Shown: piece after piece, positions 30,130 to 39,470 of the stretch
Layout of the letters: every line of letters starts with the position of its first letter
How positions within the stretch are numbered: the first letter of the stretch is position 1
From: VAZQ01 sp035293945
Lineage (GTDB): Bacteria > Pseudomonadota > Alphaproteobacteria > Rhizobiales > Xanthobacteraceae
Assembly (NCBI GenBank): GCA_035293945.1
Contig: DATGLV010000028.1
Location: 1 to 64,000, forward strand
Direction: 5' to 3'
Length of the DNA stretch: 64,000 bases
Made by a program: the position numbers and the translations under genes
The notes under the pieces: generated by a model
What the model saw: the letters and a program-made list of their open reading frames with translations, nothing else
Told to the model about the DNA's origin: nothing
The model's database searches: none

Positions 30130-30741
30130 TTACTCGCCTCCTTCATCGCCGTTCTTCGCCTCGAAGAACCCTTTGGCCTGCATGGCGAGATGGACCTTGT
30201 TCTGGAAGCTCGCATCCTCGCCCTTGGCCAATAGCCCAGCGTTGCCGGCGATGGTGTCGCACAGCGCCTCGACCCAAGGCCGTTCGCTCTTGGCGAAGTC
30301 GCTCAGCACATAATGCTGCACGATGTCCTTGACCCCGGGGTGACCGATCCCGACGCGCACACGGCGATAGTCATTGCCGATATGCGCAGTGATCGAGCGC
30401 AGGCCATTGTGGCCGGCATTGCCGCCGCCAGTCTTCAAGCGCACCTTGCCGGGCGCGAGATCGAGCTCATCGTGGACCACCACGACGTCGGAAAGAGCAA
30501 GCTTGTAGAAGCCCATTGCCTCAGCAACCGCGCGGCCGGACTCGTTCATGTATGTCCCCGGCAGCAGCAGGAGGGCACGCGCTCCGTCGAGCGGTCCCTC
30601 CGCGGTCACCCCCTGAAAGCGCCGACGCCAGGGGCCGATGCGGTGGCGCTTGGCAATCGCCTCAACCACCATGAAGCCGATGTTGTGACGGTTGCCCCCG
30701 TAGCCGGAACCGGGATTGCCGAGCCCCACGATCAGCAGCAT
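30130..30741 (-). CDS. pth: Peptidyl-tRNA hydrolase
   Basis: 203 residues. LIVGLGNPGSGYGGNRHNIGFM carries the catalytic histidine; PGTYMNESG, VVHDELDL and GGGNAGHNGLRSI complete the family set. Frees tRNA from prematurely released peptidyl-tRNA. Lies between rplY and ychF, as in many bacteria. The C-terminus has a short charged tail (FEAKNGDEGGE). Confidence 0.96.
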   Translation of the reverse strand: MLLIVGLGNPGSGYGGNRHNIGFMVVEAIAKRHRIGPWRRRFQGVTAEGPLDGARALLLLPGTYMNESGRAVAEAMGFYKLALSDVVVVHDELDLAPGKVRLKTGGGNAGHNGLRSITAHIGNDYRRVRVGIGHPGVKDIVQHYVLSDFAKSERPWVEALCDTIAGNAGLLAKGEDASFQNKVHLAMQAKGFFEAKNGDEGGE

Positions 30742-30837
30742 GGCGATTCAAACCGTCCACTCCGGTCGCACCCACGATAGTGCACGAAAGTGGGGACCCA
30801 ACTCACTTCGAAAAATGCTCTTGATAGTCGCCTCGAT

Positions 30838-30890
30838 CGGCATTTTGCGAAGTGACTGGATCCCCGCCTTTTTGCGGGAATGACCGGACG
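30838..30890. repeat. Dispersed REP-like element, family B copy 2
   Basis: GGCATTTTGCGAAGTGACTG then GATCCCCGCC..., GCGGGAATGACCGGA, parallel to the copy at 24716-24765. A CTGCTTTCGCAAGGGACGAC piece of the MITE-like family follows within 30 bases. Confidence 0.7.
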
Positions 30891-30955
30891 CGCCGAGTTT
30901 CCTTGCGACCTGCTTTCGCAAGGGACGACCGCAGCGTCGTTGACCCGAAGCGCCG

Positions 30956-31687
30956 CTATTTCTTCTCCGCCGCGGGAGCTCCGGCCGCCGGCGCAGCGCC
31001 GGCTCCGCCAGCCGCGGCTCCAGCCGCCGGTGCGGCGGCAGGTGTACCGGCTGCGGCTGCGGCCGCCGATGCTGCGGCCGCCGCGGCCGCCGCCTCTGCC
31101 TGCGCCTTGAGCTCCTCGGCATAGCCCGACGGCGGCACGATCGTGACCAGAGTCTGGTCGGCGCGGCCGATCACCCGCACATTTGCCGGCAGCTCGATCT
31201 CGTTCAGATGCTTCGAATAGTTGATCTCGAGCGCACCGACATCGACGTTGATCGATTCCGGAATGGCGTCCGCGGAGCATTGCACCTCGACCGTATGGGT
31301 GACGAGGTTGACGGTGCCGCCGCGTTTGACGCCGGGCGACTGCTCCTGATTGAACACATGCACCGGAATGCGCACCCGGATCTGTGCACCGACGCCGAGC
31401 CGTAGAAAATCCACGTGCACCGGCAGATCCTTGACCGGATCGAGCTGGAAATCGCGCGGGATCACCCGATGCTTGGTGCCGTCGATGTCGAGCTCGTAAA
31501 TCGTGGTGAGGAAGTGGCCCGCATAGATACGCCGCTTCAGCTCCTCATGCTCGAGTGAAATGTTCAGCGGCGGCTTGTTGTCGCCATAGATGACTCCCGG
31601 AACGCGGCCGGCCCGGCGCTCGCTCCGCGCCGCGCCCTTGCCGGAGCGCGCGCGCGCCACAGCCTTCATCTCCCTGACAGTCGCCAT
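30956..31687 (-). CDS. rplY: 50S ribosomal protein L25/Ctc with Ala-rich tail
   Basis: 243 residues. The 5S-rRNA-binding L25 domain (ARSGKGAARSERRAGRVPGVIYG...) is followed by the TL5/CTC beta domain (GAQIRVRIPVHVFNQEQSPGVKRGG). The last about 55 residues are almost only Ala, Gly and Pro and end AAEKK, as in many alphaproteobacteria. Starts the rplY-pth-ychF run. Confidence 0.95.
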   Translation of the reverse strand: MATVREMKAVARARSGKGAARSERRAGRVPGVIYGDNKPPLNISLEHEELKRRIYAGHFLTTIYELDIDGTKHRVIPRDFQLDPVKDLPVHVDFLRLGVGAQIRVRIPVHVFNQEQSPGVKRGGTVNLVTHTVEVQCSADAIPESINVDVGALEINYSKHLNEIELPANVRVIGRADQTLVTIVPPSGYAEELKAQAEAAAAAAAASAAAAAAGTPAAAPAAGAAAGGAGAAPAAGAPAAEKK

Positions 31688-31757
31688 GACGGTTCAAGTC
31701 CTTCTCGAAGTCGCGCGCCGGCTCGCCTCCGGCCTCGCTTGAAGTTTGCTGCAATGG

Positions 31758-31778
31758 AAAAGGCCGCTCCGAGCGGCC
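31758..31778 (-). terminator. Intrinsic terminator downstream of ubiK
   Basis: On the minus strand: GGCCGCT, loop CGG, AGCGGCC, then TTTTCC. Lies between the ubiK stop and rplY, so rplY needs its own promoter downstream of it. Confidence 0.65.
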
Positions 31779-31838
31779 GTTGCGGGGCTTATAACGGGAG
31801 CGGGCGGCCTTGACAAGGAACCAAGGAAGGCTGACGCC

Positions 31839-32102
31839 CTAAGGGACGGCGGGTGGCCCCAGCTTGGCCTCAAGGGCGGAAATCCGTGCCTTCAAGGCCT
31901 CGTTTTCCTCCCTGGCAAGCCGCGCCATCTCTCTCACGGCCTCGAACTCCTCACGCTTGACCAGATCGAGATCCTTGAGCCAGCGCTCGGCCTGGGAGCG
32001 AAACAGCGTCTCGAACTCGCGACGGACCCCCTGCGCGACCCCGGCGGCATCGTTCATCAGCCGGGCCACCTCATCGAAAAACCGGTTGCTGGTCTGGGTC
32101 AT
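31839..32102 (-). CDS. ubiK: UbiK-type accessory factor (BMFP domain)
   Basis: 87 residues: amphipathic N-terminal helix (NRFFDEVARLMNDAAGVAQGVRRE) and a C-terminal coiled coil (LAREENEALKARISALEAKLG), the BMFP/YqiC layout. In proteobacteria UbiK helps assemble the ubiquinone-synthesis complex at the membrane. The ATG giving MTQTSNRFF fits family length; the frame is open 33 codons further upstream without similarity. Divergent from lgt. Confidence 0.85.
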   Translation of the reverse strand: MTQTSNRFFDEVARLMNDAAGVAQGVRREFETLFRSQAERWLKDLDLVKREEFEAVREMARLAREENEALKARISALEAKLGPPAVP

Positions 32103-32308
32103 GTTTCCTGTCTTGCGGTTTTCCTGTCTTGCGGTCTTCGGCAACGGGCCGCTGCCACACTCAAAAACAATGGTTATCGGGGCGCGCAGCCGCAAGAGCA
32201 AGATCGCTCATCAAAAATACCGCAATGCGACGCGACACTTGGCGCTTGCACGGCCACGGTCTAGATGCTCCTGTCCTTCGACTTTCGATCCCGGTCTCCG
32301 CCCTCCGC

Positions 32309-33127
32309 ATGCTTTACGTCATCCCGTTCCCGACGTTCGACCCGGTGATGGTCCGCTTTGGCCCGCTCGCCATCCGCTGGTATGCGCTCGCCTACATCGT
32401 GGGCATCCTGGCGGGCTGGATCTACGCACGCCGCATCATCCGCAACGAAGCCTATTGGGGCGGCCCAGCCCCGATGACCTTGGTGGATTACGACGACTTC
32501 GTCCTCTGGGTAACGCTGGGCATCATCCTGGGGGGGCGGATCGGGTACGTGCTGTTCTACAACTCCGGCTTTTTCTTCACGCACCCGACCGAAATCGTCC
32601 AGCTATGGAAGGGCGGCATGTCGTTCCATGGGGGCTTCCTCGGCTGCGTGACCGCGGTGGTTCTGTTCGCGTGGCGCCGCCACCTCCCCGCCCTGCCGCT
32701 CGGTGATGTGACCTGCGCGGCCGGGCCGATCGGGCTGTTCCTCGGCCGCATTGCCAACTTCATCAATGGCGAGCTGTGGGGGCGCCCGACCGACGTGCCT
32801 TGGGCTATGGTATTCCCCAATGCGGGGCCGCTGCCGCGGCACCCGAGCCAGCTCTACGAAGCCGCCCTGGAGGGACTGGTGCTGTTCACGGTGCTGTTCT
32901 TGTTGGTGCGCGGCGGGGCGCTCAAGCGGCCCGGCACCATCATCGGGGCCTTTGCGCTGGGCTATGGGATGATCCGCGTGTTCTGCGAATTCTTCCGCGA
33001 GCCGGACGCGCAGCTCGGATTCCTTTGGCAGGGCCTCACCATGGGAATGCTGCTATCGGTCCCGCTGATGCTCGCCGGCATCGCCTTCATCGTGGTGGCG
33101 CGGCGGCGTAGGCCGGTGTCCTCGTGA
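32309..33127 (+). CDS. lgt: Prolipoprotein diacylglyceryl transferase
   Basis: 272 residues and about seven transmembrane helices. Family marks are the MSFHGGFLG histidine segment and GRIANFINGELWGRPTDVPWAMVFP (Lgt signature), plus RHPSQLYEA. Transfers diacylglycerol to the lipobox cysteine of prolipoproteins. The stop overlaps the start of the next gene by one base (TGATG), so translation is coupled. The start ATG has only a weak ribosome-binding site. Confidence 0.95.
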   Translation: MLYVIPFPTFDPVMVRFGPLAIRWYALAYIVGILAGWIYARRIIRNEAYWGGPAPMTLVDYDDFVLWVTLGIILGGRIGYVLFYNSGFFFTHPTEIVQLWKGGMSFHGGFLGCVTAVVLFAWRRHLPALPLGDVTCAAGPIGLFLGRIANFINGELWGRPTDVPWAMVFPNAGPLPRHPSQLYEAALEGLVLFTVLFLLVRGGALKRPGTIIGAFALGYGMIRVFCEFFREPDAQLGFLWQGLTMGMLLSVPLMLAGIAFIVVARRRRPVSS

Positions 33128-34224
33128 TGAGCGAGCCTTTTCCCCCGCTCGAAGCCGAGATAAGGCGGCGCATCGCCGCGGCCGGCGCAATGCCGGTCAT
33201 GCAATACATGACCCTCTGCCTGACGCACCCGACCTACGGCTACTACGTCACGGTCGATCCGTTCGGCGCAGCCGGCGATTTCACCACCGCGCCCGAGATC
33301 AGCCAGATGTTCGGCGAATTGATCGGCCTGTGGGCCGGCTCGGTCTGGCGCCAGATGGGCTCGCCGACCCCGATCAATCTGATTGAGCTCGGCCCGGGTC
33401 GCGGCAGCATGATGCAGGACGCATTGCGGGCCGCGAATGTGATGCCGGAATTCCGTTCCGCCATCGTGCTGCATATGGTCGAGGTGAGCCCGATCCTGGA
33501 GAAGCGCCAGCGCGAATTTCTTGGCGGGAGCGTACCGACCCACTGGTACCAGGCGCTGGAGGAGGTGCCGGAGGGGCCCTCCATCATCCTCGCCAACGAG
33601 TTCTTCGATGCTCTGCCGGTGCACCAGGCGGTGATGTGTGCCGACGGCTGGCATGAGCGCGTGGTCAAGATCGACGAGAACGACAAGCTGCGTTTCGGCA
33701 TCGCCCGCGATCCGATCCCGTTGTTCGAGCAGCTCCTGCCGCGCGGAATGCGGTCGCAGATCGGTGAGATCTTCGAATGGCGCGCCGATCAGATCGCCCT
33801 CGAGCTCGGCCGTCGCGTCAAGCACGGGGAAGGCGCCGCTCTGGTGATCGACTATGGGCATATCAAGAGCGCGCCGGGCGATACATTGCAGGCCGTCGGC
33901 AAGCATCAATACGCCGACCCGCTGCTGGCTCTTGGTCAGGTCGACCTCACCGCGCATGTGGACTTTCAGGCGCTCGGCGATGCTGCCGAAAGCATGGGAG
34001 CGCGCGCTTTCGGACCGCTCGATCAAGGCGAGTTTCTGCACCGGCTCGGCATCGAGACCCGCGCCAACGCGCTGAAGAGCACGGCGCCGCCCTCGAAGGT
34101 GATCGAGATCGAGCAGGCGCTGCAGCGCCTGACCGGAACCACCGGGCGCAATATGGGGCACTTGTTCAAGGCGATGGGCTTTGCCCATCCCCGGCTCGGG
34201 CCGTTGCCCGGATTTGACCCGTGA
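33127..34224 (+). CDS. Class I SAM-dependent methyltransferase, MidA/NDUFAF7 family
   Basis: 365 residues. Characteristic segments: MPVMQYMTLCLTHPTYGYY, FTTAPEISQMFGELIGLW, the SAM-binding LIELGPGRGSMMQDALR and ILANEFFDALPVHQ. In mitochondria NDUFAF7 methylates an arginine of the complex I subunit NDUFS2; a similar role here is inferred. Start ATG overlaps the lgt stop; a GTG one codon earlier is possible. The stop overlaps pgeF by four bases. Confidence 0.92.
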   Translation: MSEPFPPLEAEIRRRIAAAGAMPVMQYMTLCLTHPTYGYYVTVDPFGAAGDFTTAPEISQMFGELIGLWAGSVWRQMGSPTPINLIELGPGRGSMMQDALRAANVMPEFRSAIVLHMVEVSPILEKRQREFLGGSVPTHWYQALEEVPEGPSIILANEFFDALPVHQAVMCADGWHERVVKIDENDKLRFGIARDPIPLFEQLLPRGMRSQIGEIFEWRADQIALELGRRVKHGEGAALVIDYGHIKSAPGDTLQAVGKHQYADPLLALGQVDLTAHVDFQALGDAAESMGARAFGPLDQGEFLHRLGIETRANALKSTAPPSKVIEIEQALQRLTGTTGRNMGHLFKAMGFAHPRLGPLPGFDP

Positions 34225-35024
34225 ACTCCGCGCCGGGCACACCCGCGGTTGGGCTGGTCGAGGCTGCATCGCTCGCCGCCCTGCCCGGCATCCGCCACGG
34301 CTTCTTCACCCGCTCGGGCGGGGTCTCGGAGGGAATCTACGAGAGCCTCAATGCCGGTGTCGGCTCGCAGGACGACCCGCACAAGGTTGCGGTGAACCGC
34401 GCCCGCATGGCGGCAGCCCTTAAGGTCGCGCCCGAACGGCTGCTGACGCCCTATCAAGTTCATTCGGCCGAGGTGGCGGTGGTCGATGCTCCTTGGACGC
34501 CGGCCACGCGCCCGCGCAGCGATGCGATCGTCACGCGCACGCGCGGATTGGCGATCGGGGTGACGACCGCCGATTGCGGTCCGGTCTTGTTCGCCGACGC
34601 CGAAGCCGGTGTCATTGGGGCGGCTCATGCGGGCTGGCGCGGCGCCTTGTCGGGCGTGCTCGAATCGACCATCGCGGCGCTGGAGCGCTGCGGCGCGCGC
34701 CGCGAGCGGGTGGTAGCGGCGTTGGGACCCATGATCCGCCAGCCGAGCTACGAGGTCGGACCGGAGCTCGTGGCGCGGTTCGAAGCCGATGATGCCGCCA
34801 ATGCGCGCTTCTTTGCCCCTTCGGCGCGGGCCGGACACGCCCTGTTCGATCTTGCGGGTTACGTGGCGATGCGACTGGGCCGGGCCGGCATCATTCGCAT
34901 CGAGGATGTGGGCCACTGCACCTATGCGTCACCGGCCATGTTCTTCAGCTTTCGCCGTTCGACCCACCGCGGTGAGGGCGATTACGGGCGACACGTGAAT
35001 GCCCTGGCGCTGATGGCGGATTGA
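34221..35024 (+). CDS. pgeF: Peptidoglycan editing factor PgeF (YfiH/multicopper polyphenol oxidoreductase family)
   Basis: 267 residues, GTG start overlapping the preceding stop (GTGA). Zinc/copper-ligand motifs are present: QVHSAEV, TADCGPVLFAD and GAAHAGWRGALSG. The later IGPCI-like motif reads LGPMIRQPSYEVGPE, with Met where many homologues have Cys. The family removes mis-incorporated L-Ser from peptidoglycan precursors. Third gene of the lgt - methyltransferase - pgeF operon. Confidence 0.93.
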   Translation: MNSAPGTPAVGLVEAASLAALPGIRHGFFTRSGGVSEGIYESLNAGVGSQDDPHKVAVNRARMAAALKVAPERLLTPYQVHSAEVAVVDAPWTPATRPRSDAIVTRTRGLAIGVTTADCGPVLFADAEAGVIGAAHAGWRGALSGVLESTIAALERCGARRERVVAALGPMIRQPSYEVGPELVARFEADDAANARFFAPSARAGHALFDLAGYVAMRLGRAGIIRIEDVGHCTYASPAMFFSFRRSTHRGEGDYGRHVNALALMAD

Positions 35025-35106
35025 GGCTACGAAGTTGGTCGGGATGGCCGATGCCGGGCCGCGCAAAAGAGCCCGGACAACAAAAGTCGGCCATGCGGGG
35101 AAGTCG

Positions 35107-35772
35107 ATGCAGAGTGGCGAATGCCGACGCGCGGGCGCGGGCGGGGTTGCAGTCGGTTACTATTGGGCTCCGCGGTTGGGCACGGCAGTGGTCGTGCTGG
35201 CCGTGTGCCTTGCGGCGGGAGGCTGCGGGACGGTCGCGCCGTTGCTCAGTCCTCTGGCACAGAACCGCGACATCAGCGTCGCGGTCGAATCGATCGATGG
35301 ACCTCCGCGCGAGGTTTCGCAGCGTCTGATCAGTGATTTGAACGCTGAGGGGGCGCCTCTCAAGATCGCGGTCGTCGCCAGCGAAGCCAATGCGGCCTAT
35401 CGCATGCGCGGTTATCTTGCGACCCACGCGGCCGGCTCCACGACGGCGATCACCTGGGCTTGGGATGTTTACGATTCCGGCCTCAACCGCGCTTTCCGCC
35501 TGACCGGCGAGGAGCGGGTCGCCGCAAAGGAAGGCCCCAAGAGCTGGGCGGTGGCGGACGAGGCGGTGTTGCGCCGGATTGCTCATGCGGGGATGGACCA
35601 GCTGGCGGGCTTCATGGCCTCACCGCCCGCACCGGCCGTGCCGACACCTGGTCCGGCCGCGCCGTTGCCGTCCGGCACGGACACGGTCGCAAGCCGCGAC
35701 GATGCCCCTGCAGAGCCGGGTGCCTCCGCCTTCACGGGCACGCCGCGGCTTGCCGAAGCTGGGCGGCGCTAG
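35107..35772 (+). CDS. Putative lipoprotein, unknown function
   Basis: 221 residues from the ATG preceded by GGGGAAG. A long N-region (about 25 residues) precedes the hydrophobic LGTAVVVLAVCLAAGGC, a lipobox-like site ending in Cys at about 41. The mature part (ISVAVESIDGPPREVSQRLISDLNAEGAPLKIAVV..., YRMRGYLATHAAG) resembles lipoproteins next to pgeF in other Rhizobiales. The last 50 residues are Pro/Ala-rich. An ATG 24 codons upstream is also open. Same strand as pgeF and prs. Confidence 0.72.
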   Translation: MQSGECRRAGAGGVAVGYYWAPRLGTAVVVLAVCLAAGGCGTVAPLLSPLAQNRDISVAVESIDGPPREVSQRLISDLNAEGAPLKIAVVASEANAAYRMRGYLATHAAGSTTAITWAWDVYDSGLNRAFRLTGEERVAAKEGPKSWAVADEAVLRRIAHAGMDQLAGFMASPPAPAVPTPGPAAPLPSGTDTVASRDDAPAEPGASAFTGTPRLAEAGRR

Positions 35773-36001
35773 ACATTCGGCATCCGTCAACACAGGCGAG
35801 CCGGAAAGGCAAAAAGGCGGGACTAAAATACCGGGCTTATTGCCAGCCTCGCCGCGTCCTTGTTATCAGACCCGCGCAAGCCCGGCCTTGCCGCGGCTTG
35901 TCACATGGTTGGGCGCTGGAAGGCAGATCCGGCTCTTGCACGGGCTCGGGTGTGGATCCGGACAGGCCTTGCAGACAGGCGTGCGGCGGCAGGAGGCAAG
36001 G

Positions 36002-36955
36002 ATGGCGGCGAAGAATGGGGCGATCAAGCTCGTCGCCGGCAATTCAAATCCAGCGCTCGCCGAAGCCATCGCGAAGTATCTCGGCATCTCGCTCACCAAA
36101 GCGGTGGTGCGGCGCTTCGCCGACATGGAGATCTTCGTCGAGATCCAGGAGAACGTACGCGGCACCGACGTCTTTGTGATCCAGTCGACCTCGTTCCCGA
36201 CCAATGATCACTTGATGGAATTGCTGATCATCATCGACGCGCTGCGCCGTGCCTCGGGTCGACGCATCACTGCGGTGATTCCCTATTTCGGCTATGCGCG
36301 GCAGGATCGCAAGCCGGGGTCGCGCACGCCGATCTCGGCCAAGCTCGTCGCCAACCTGATCACCCGTGCGGGTGCCGACCGGGTGCTGACGCTTGACCTG
36401 CATGCCGGCCAAATCCAGGGCTTCTTCGACATCCCGACCGACAACCTCTATGCGGCGCCGGTGATGGTGCGTGACATCAACGAGCGCTTCAATCTCGCCA
36501 AGATCATGGTGGTCTCGCCCGATGTCGGCGGAGTGGCACGCGCGCGCGGGCTTGCCAAGCGCATCAATGCGCCGCTCGCCATCGTCGACAAGCGGCGCGA
36601 GCGCGCGGGCGAGTCGGAAGTGATGAACGTGATCGGCGAGGTCGACGACCACATCTGTATCCTGGTCGATGACATCATCGATTCCGGCGGCACCGTGGTG
36701 AACGCGGCTGACGCCCTGCTGGAGAAGGGCGCAACCGAGGTCTACGCCTATATCAGCCATGGCGTGCTCTCGGGGGGCGCGGTCGCGCGCATCGTCGGCT
36801 CGCGCTTGAAGGAGCTGGTCATCACCGACTCGATCCTGCCCACGCAGGCCGTGAAGGCGGCTCACAACATCCGTATCCTGTCGGTTGCCTCTTTGATTGG
36901 CGAAGCGATCGGCCGCACCGCTTCGGAAGAGTCGGTCTCCAGCCTGTTTGATTGA
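36002..36955 (+). CDS. prs: Ribose-phosphate pyrophosphokinase
   Basis: 317 residues. Makes PRPP from ribose 5-phosphate and ATP for nucleotide, His and Trp synthesis. Family motifs: RFADMEIFVEIQENVRGTDVF, PYFGYARQDRK with GSRTPISAK, DLHAGQIQGFF, the VSPDVGGVARAR flexible loop, and the PRPP-binding ILVDDIIDSGGT. AGGAGG sits seven bases before the ATG; in-frame sequence upstream has no similarity. Confidence 0.96.
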   Translation: MAAKNGAIKLVAGNSNPALAEAIAKYLGISLTKAVVRRFADMEIFVEIQENVRGTDVFVIQSTSFPTNDHLMELLIIIDALRRASGRRITAVIPYFGYARQDRKPGSRTPISAKLVANLITRAGADRVLTLDLHAGQIQGFFDIPTDNLYAAPVMVRDINERFNLAKIMVVSPDVGGVARARGLAKRINAPLAIVDKRRERAGESEVMNVIGEVDDHICILVDDIIDSGGTVVNAADALLEKGATEVYAYISHGVLSGGAVARIVGSRLKELVITDSILPTQAVKAAHNIRILSVASLIGEAIGRTASEESVSSLFD

Positions 36956-37222
36956 GCGCGCGCGAGCACCCACCTGTGGACGGAGCCCGAATATCCACCG
37001 GGATATCCACGACAGGTTGCCTGCGGACGTCGCCAATTGCCCTTTGGCGGCTGGAATCGAGCGTCTATATTCGAGTCGCTAGGTGATTCGCTCCGGCGGT
37101 CAATCCGGCTTCGACAACGAGCGGCGCATGCGCGATGGCGTAAAGCTACCGCCCGGCGCGACCGTCGCATCCGCGTCGTGGTGGCGTTGCGCATCCTGCC
37201 TCGAACGCCAAGCGGAGACGGC

Positions 37223-37723
37223 ATGTCCCTGATCGATACGAGCCATCAGTCTCGCGGAAATCCGCTCGAGGTGGTCGAGCGGGTCGCGTCATCGAATGAT
37301 TGGTCGTTCGAGCGCGCGGGCGAGGACGAGATCACCATCCTGGTGCGCGGCAAGTGGGCCGATTATCAGGTCTCCTTCACCTGGATGTTCGACATCGAGG
37401 CCCTGCATCTTGCCTGCGCGTTCGAGCTCAAGGTGCCGGAGCGCTCCTGCGCGACCGTGCAGCAGCTGATCTCGCTCATCAATGAACAGATGTGGGTCGG
37501 GCACTTCGATCTGTGGACGCAGGACGGCATTGTCATGTACCGGCATGCGCTGGTCTTGGCCGGCGGCGTTGAAGCCTCCGGCCGACAATGCGAAGCGCTG
37601 CTCGCCACTGCGCTGGAGGCCAGCGAGCGCTACTTCCCGGCCTTCCAGTTCGTGGTTTGGGCCGGCAAGAGCGCGCGCGAGGCGCTCGACGCCGCCATGT
37701 TCGAAACCGCGGGCGAAGCGTGA
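37223..37723 (+). CDS. YbjN domain-containing protein
   Basis: 166 residues with the type III secretion chaperone-like YbjN fold: NPLEVVERVASSNDWSFERAGEDEITILVRGKW, followed by YQVSFTWMFDIEALHLACAFEL and a C-terminal helix. Often located beside proC in Hyphomicrobiales, as here (about 60 bases). Exact function unknown. Confidence 0.85.
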   Translation: MSLIDTSHQSRGNPLEVVERVASSNDWSFERAGEDEITILVRGKWADYQVSFTWMFDIEALHLACAFELKVPERSCATVQQLISLINEQMWVGHFDLWTQDGIVMYRHALVLAGGVEASGRQCEALLATALEASERYFPAFQFVVWAGKSAREALDAAMFETAGEA

Positions 37724-37782
37724 TGTTGGGCGGTGCCGTTCGGTTAAGATCGGGTTCGATCGACGAACGGGGGAAGCAGGCC

Positions 37783-38634
37783 ATGAGCGCTACAATGAGC
37801 ACGACGCCCACACGGACGCTCGCCCATATCAATCGGACCATCCTGCTGGTCGGAGCCGGAAAAATGGGCGGCGCCATGCTCGAGGGCTGGCTGGCGCTCG
37901 GCCTCGATCCAAAATATCTGGCGGTGCTGGAGCCGCAGCCGACCCGCGAGCTTGCCGCCCTGGCCGGCCGCGGGCTGCGGCTCAACCAAGCAGCGGGCGC
38001 TGTCGGCGAGGTCTCCGCAATCGTGGTCGCGGTAAAGCCGCAGGTGGCCGCCGAGGTAGTGCCGGGACTTGCCGCCTATGTGGGCGCCGGCACCGTCGTG
38101 CTCTCGATCATGGCCGGACAGACGATTGCCTTCCTCGAGCAGGCGCTGTCGCAGCGCGCAGCGCTGATCCGTGCCATGCCCAACACACCGGCGGCAATCG
38201 GCCGTGGCATCACGGTCGCGGTTCCCAATGTGCGAGTCTCGGCGCGTCAGCGGGAGCTGGTGCACGCCTTGCTGTCGGCGACCGGCGCGGTCGAATGGGT
38301 CGCCGACGAAGCCCTGATGGACGCGGTGACCGCGGTCTCAGGCTCGGGACCCGCCTATGTGTTTCTTTTGGTCGAGGCCCTGGCGCGCGCCGGCGCTGCC
38401 GCCGGCCTGCCGGCCGACCTCGCGGCCCGCCTGGCGCGCGCGACCGTCGCCGGATCCGGCGAACTGCTGCAGCGCTCCCCGCTCGACCCGGCGAGCCTGC
38501 GGCAGAACGTCACTTCGCCAGGCGGCACGACCGCGGCTGCCCTCGAAGTGTTGCTCGGGCAGGCAGGGCTCGTCGAGCTGATGGAACGCGCGGTGGCGGC
38601 AGCGGCCGCACGATCTCGCGAGCTTGCGGGTTAG
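37783..38634 (+). CDS. proC: Pyrroline-5-carboxylate reductase
   Basis: 283 residues. Rossmann NAD(P) motif ILLVGAGKMGGAML, VVAVKPQ, RAMPNTPAAIGRG and the C-terminal signature AVSGSGPAYVFLLVEAL...VTSPGGTTAAALEVL. Last step of proline synthesis. ATG preceded by GGGGGAAGCAGG. Followed by a TetR-like gene after a 65-base gap carrying a hairpin. Confidence 0.96.
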   Translation: MSATMSTTPTRTLAHINRTILLVGAGKMGGAMLEGWLALGLDPKYLAVLEPQPTRELAALAGRGLRLNQAAGAVGEVSAIVVAVKPQVAAEVVPGLAAYVGAGTVVLSIMAGQTIAFLEQALSQRAALIRAMPNTPAAIGRGITVAVPNVRVSARQRELVHALLSATGAVEWVADEALMDAVTAVSGSGPAYVFLLVEALARAGAAAGLPADLAARLARATVAGSGELLQRSPLDPASLRQNVTSPGGTTAAALEVLLGQAGLVELMERAVAAAAARSRELAG

Positions 38635-38665
38635 AGCCTGGAACGGCCTGGCTTCACCGCTTAGC

Positions 38666-38695
38666 ATCTCCTGATGGCACTAACGATCAGGAGAT
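38666..38695 (+). promoter_or_regulatory. Perfect inverted repeat overlapping the ribosome-binding site of the TetR-like gene
   Basis: ATCTCCTGAT, ten-base spacer, ATCAGGAGAT. The right arm contains the AGGAG ribosome-binding site of the gene starting at 38700. It could be a TetR-type operator for autoregulation, or an RNA hairpin hiding the ribosome-binding site. Confidence 0.6.
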
Positions 38696-38699
38696 CGCC

Positions 38700-39386
38700 A
38701 TGACGGATGCAGACGCACCATCGGCATCATCCTCGCCGCAATCCACGCCCGAGCGGGAGCGGATCATCGAAGCCTTCATGGGGCTCCTCGACGCGATCCC
38801 CTTCGAAGAGATCGAGCTCGGCGTGATCGCAGCGCGTGCCGGTGTATCGCTCGCCGAGCTGCGCAACCTCTTCGGCTCAAAGCTCGCGATCCTCGCGGCC
38901 TATCTCAAGGAGGTCGATCGGCGCGTGCTGGCCGGGATCGATGCCGAGCTGCGCGAGGAGGAGCCGCGCGAACGCCTGTTTGACGTGCTGATGCGGCGGA
39001 TCGATGCCTTGACCCCGCACAAGGCGGCAGTGCGCTCGCTTGCGGCCTCCGCCAGGCGCAATCCACCGCTCGCGCTCGCGCTCAACTCCTTTGCGGTGCG
39101 CTCGCAGCAATGGATGCTGACTGCGGCCGATATCCCGGCTTCGGGACCGCGCGGGCAGCTCAATGCGCAGGGGCTCGCGTTGTTGTTTGCTTCGGTCCTG
39201 CGCACCTGGCTCGCCGACGATGATCCGGGGCTCGCCCGCACCATGTCGGCGCTCGATCGCGCGCTCGCACGCGGGCAGCGTGCGGCCGGCCTGCTCGACG
39301 GCCTATGCCGCATTCCGGCGCGTCTCTGCGGCCTGCGGCCGCGCCGCCGGCGCGAGGGGGGAGAGGGCACCACGGTCGCCGCGTAG
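38700..39386 (+). CDS. TetR-like transcriptional regulator
   Basis: 228 residues. The N-terminal helix-turn-helix (ERERIIEAFMGLLDAIPFEEIELGVIAARAGVSLAELRNLFGSKLAILAAYL) follows the TetR plan, with GSKLAIL where typical members have SKEEL. The C-terminal ligand domain is helical; the last about 20 residues are Arg-rich then Thr/Val. Near proC but separated by a palindrome. Ligand and targets unknown. Confidence 0.82.
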   Translation: MTDADAPSASSSPQSTPERERIIEAFMGLLDAIPFEEIELGVIAARAGVSLAELRNLFGSKLAILAAYLKEVDRRVLAGIDAELREEEPRERLFDVLMRRIDALTPHKAAVRSLAASARRNPPLALALNSFAVRSQQWMLTAADIPASGPRGQLNAQGLALLFASVLRTWLADDDPGLARTMSALDRALARGQRAAGLLDGLCRIPARLCGLRPRRRREGGEGTTVAA

Positions 39387-39440
39387 GTAAATCGCGAACG
39401 CCGCTGGCCAACGAAGCGAACTTGGGGTTCGTTGCTCGGC

Positions 39441-39468
39441 CGAGCTCACACATGCGAGCTCACACATG
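39441..39468. repeat. 14-bp tandem direct repeat
   Basis: CGAGCTCACACATG occurs twice in a row, immediately before the terminator hairpin at 39471. Confidence 0.7.
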
Positions 39469-39470
39469 TA

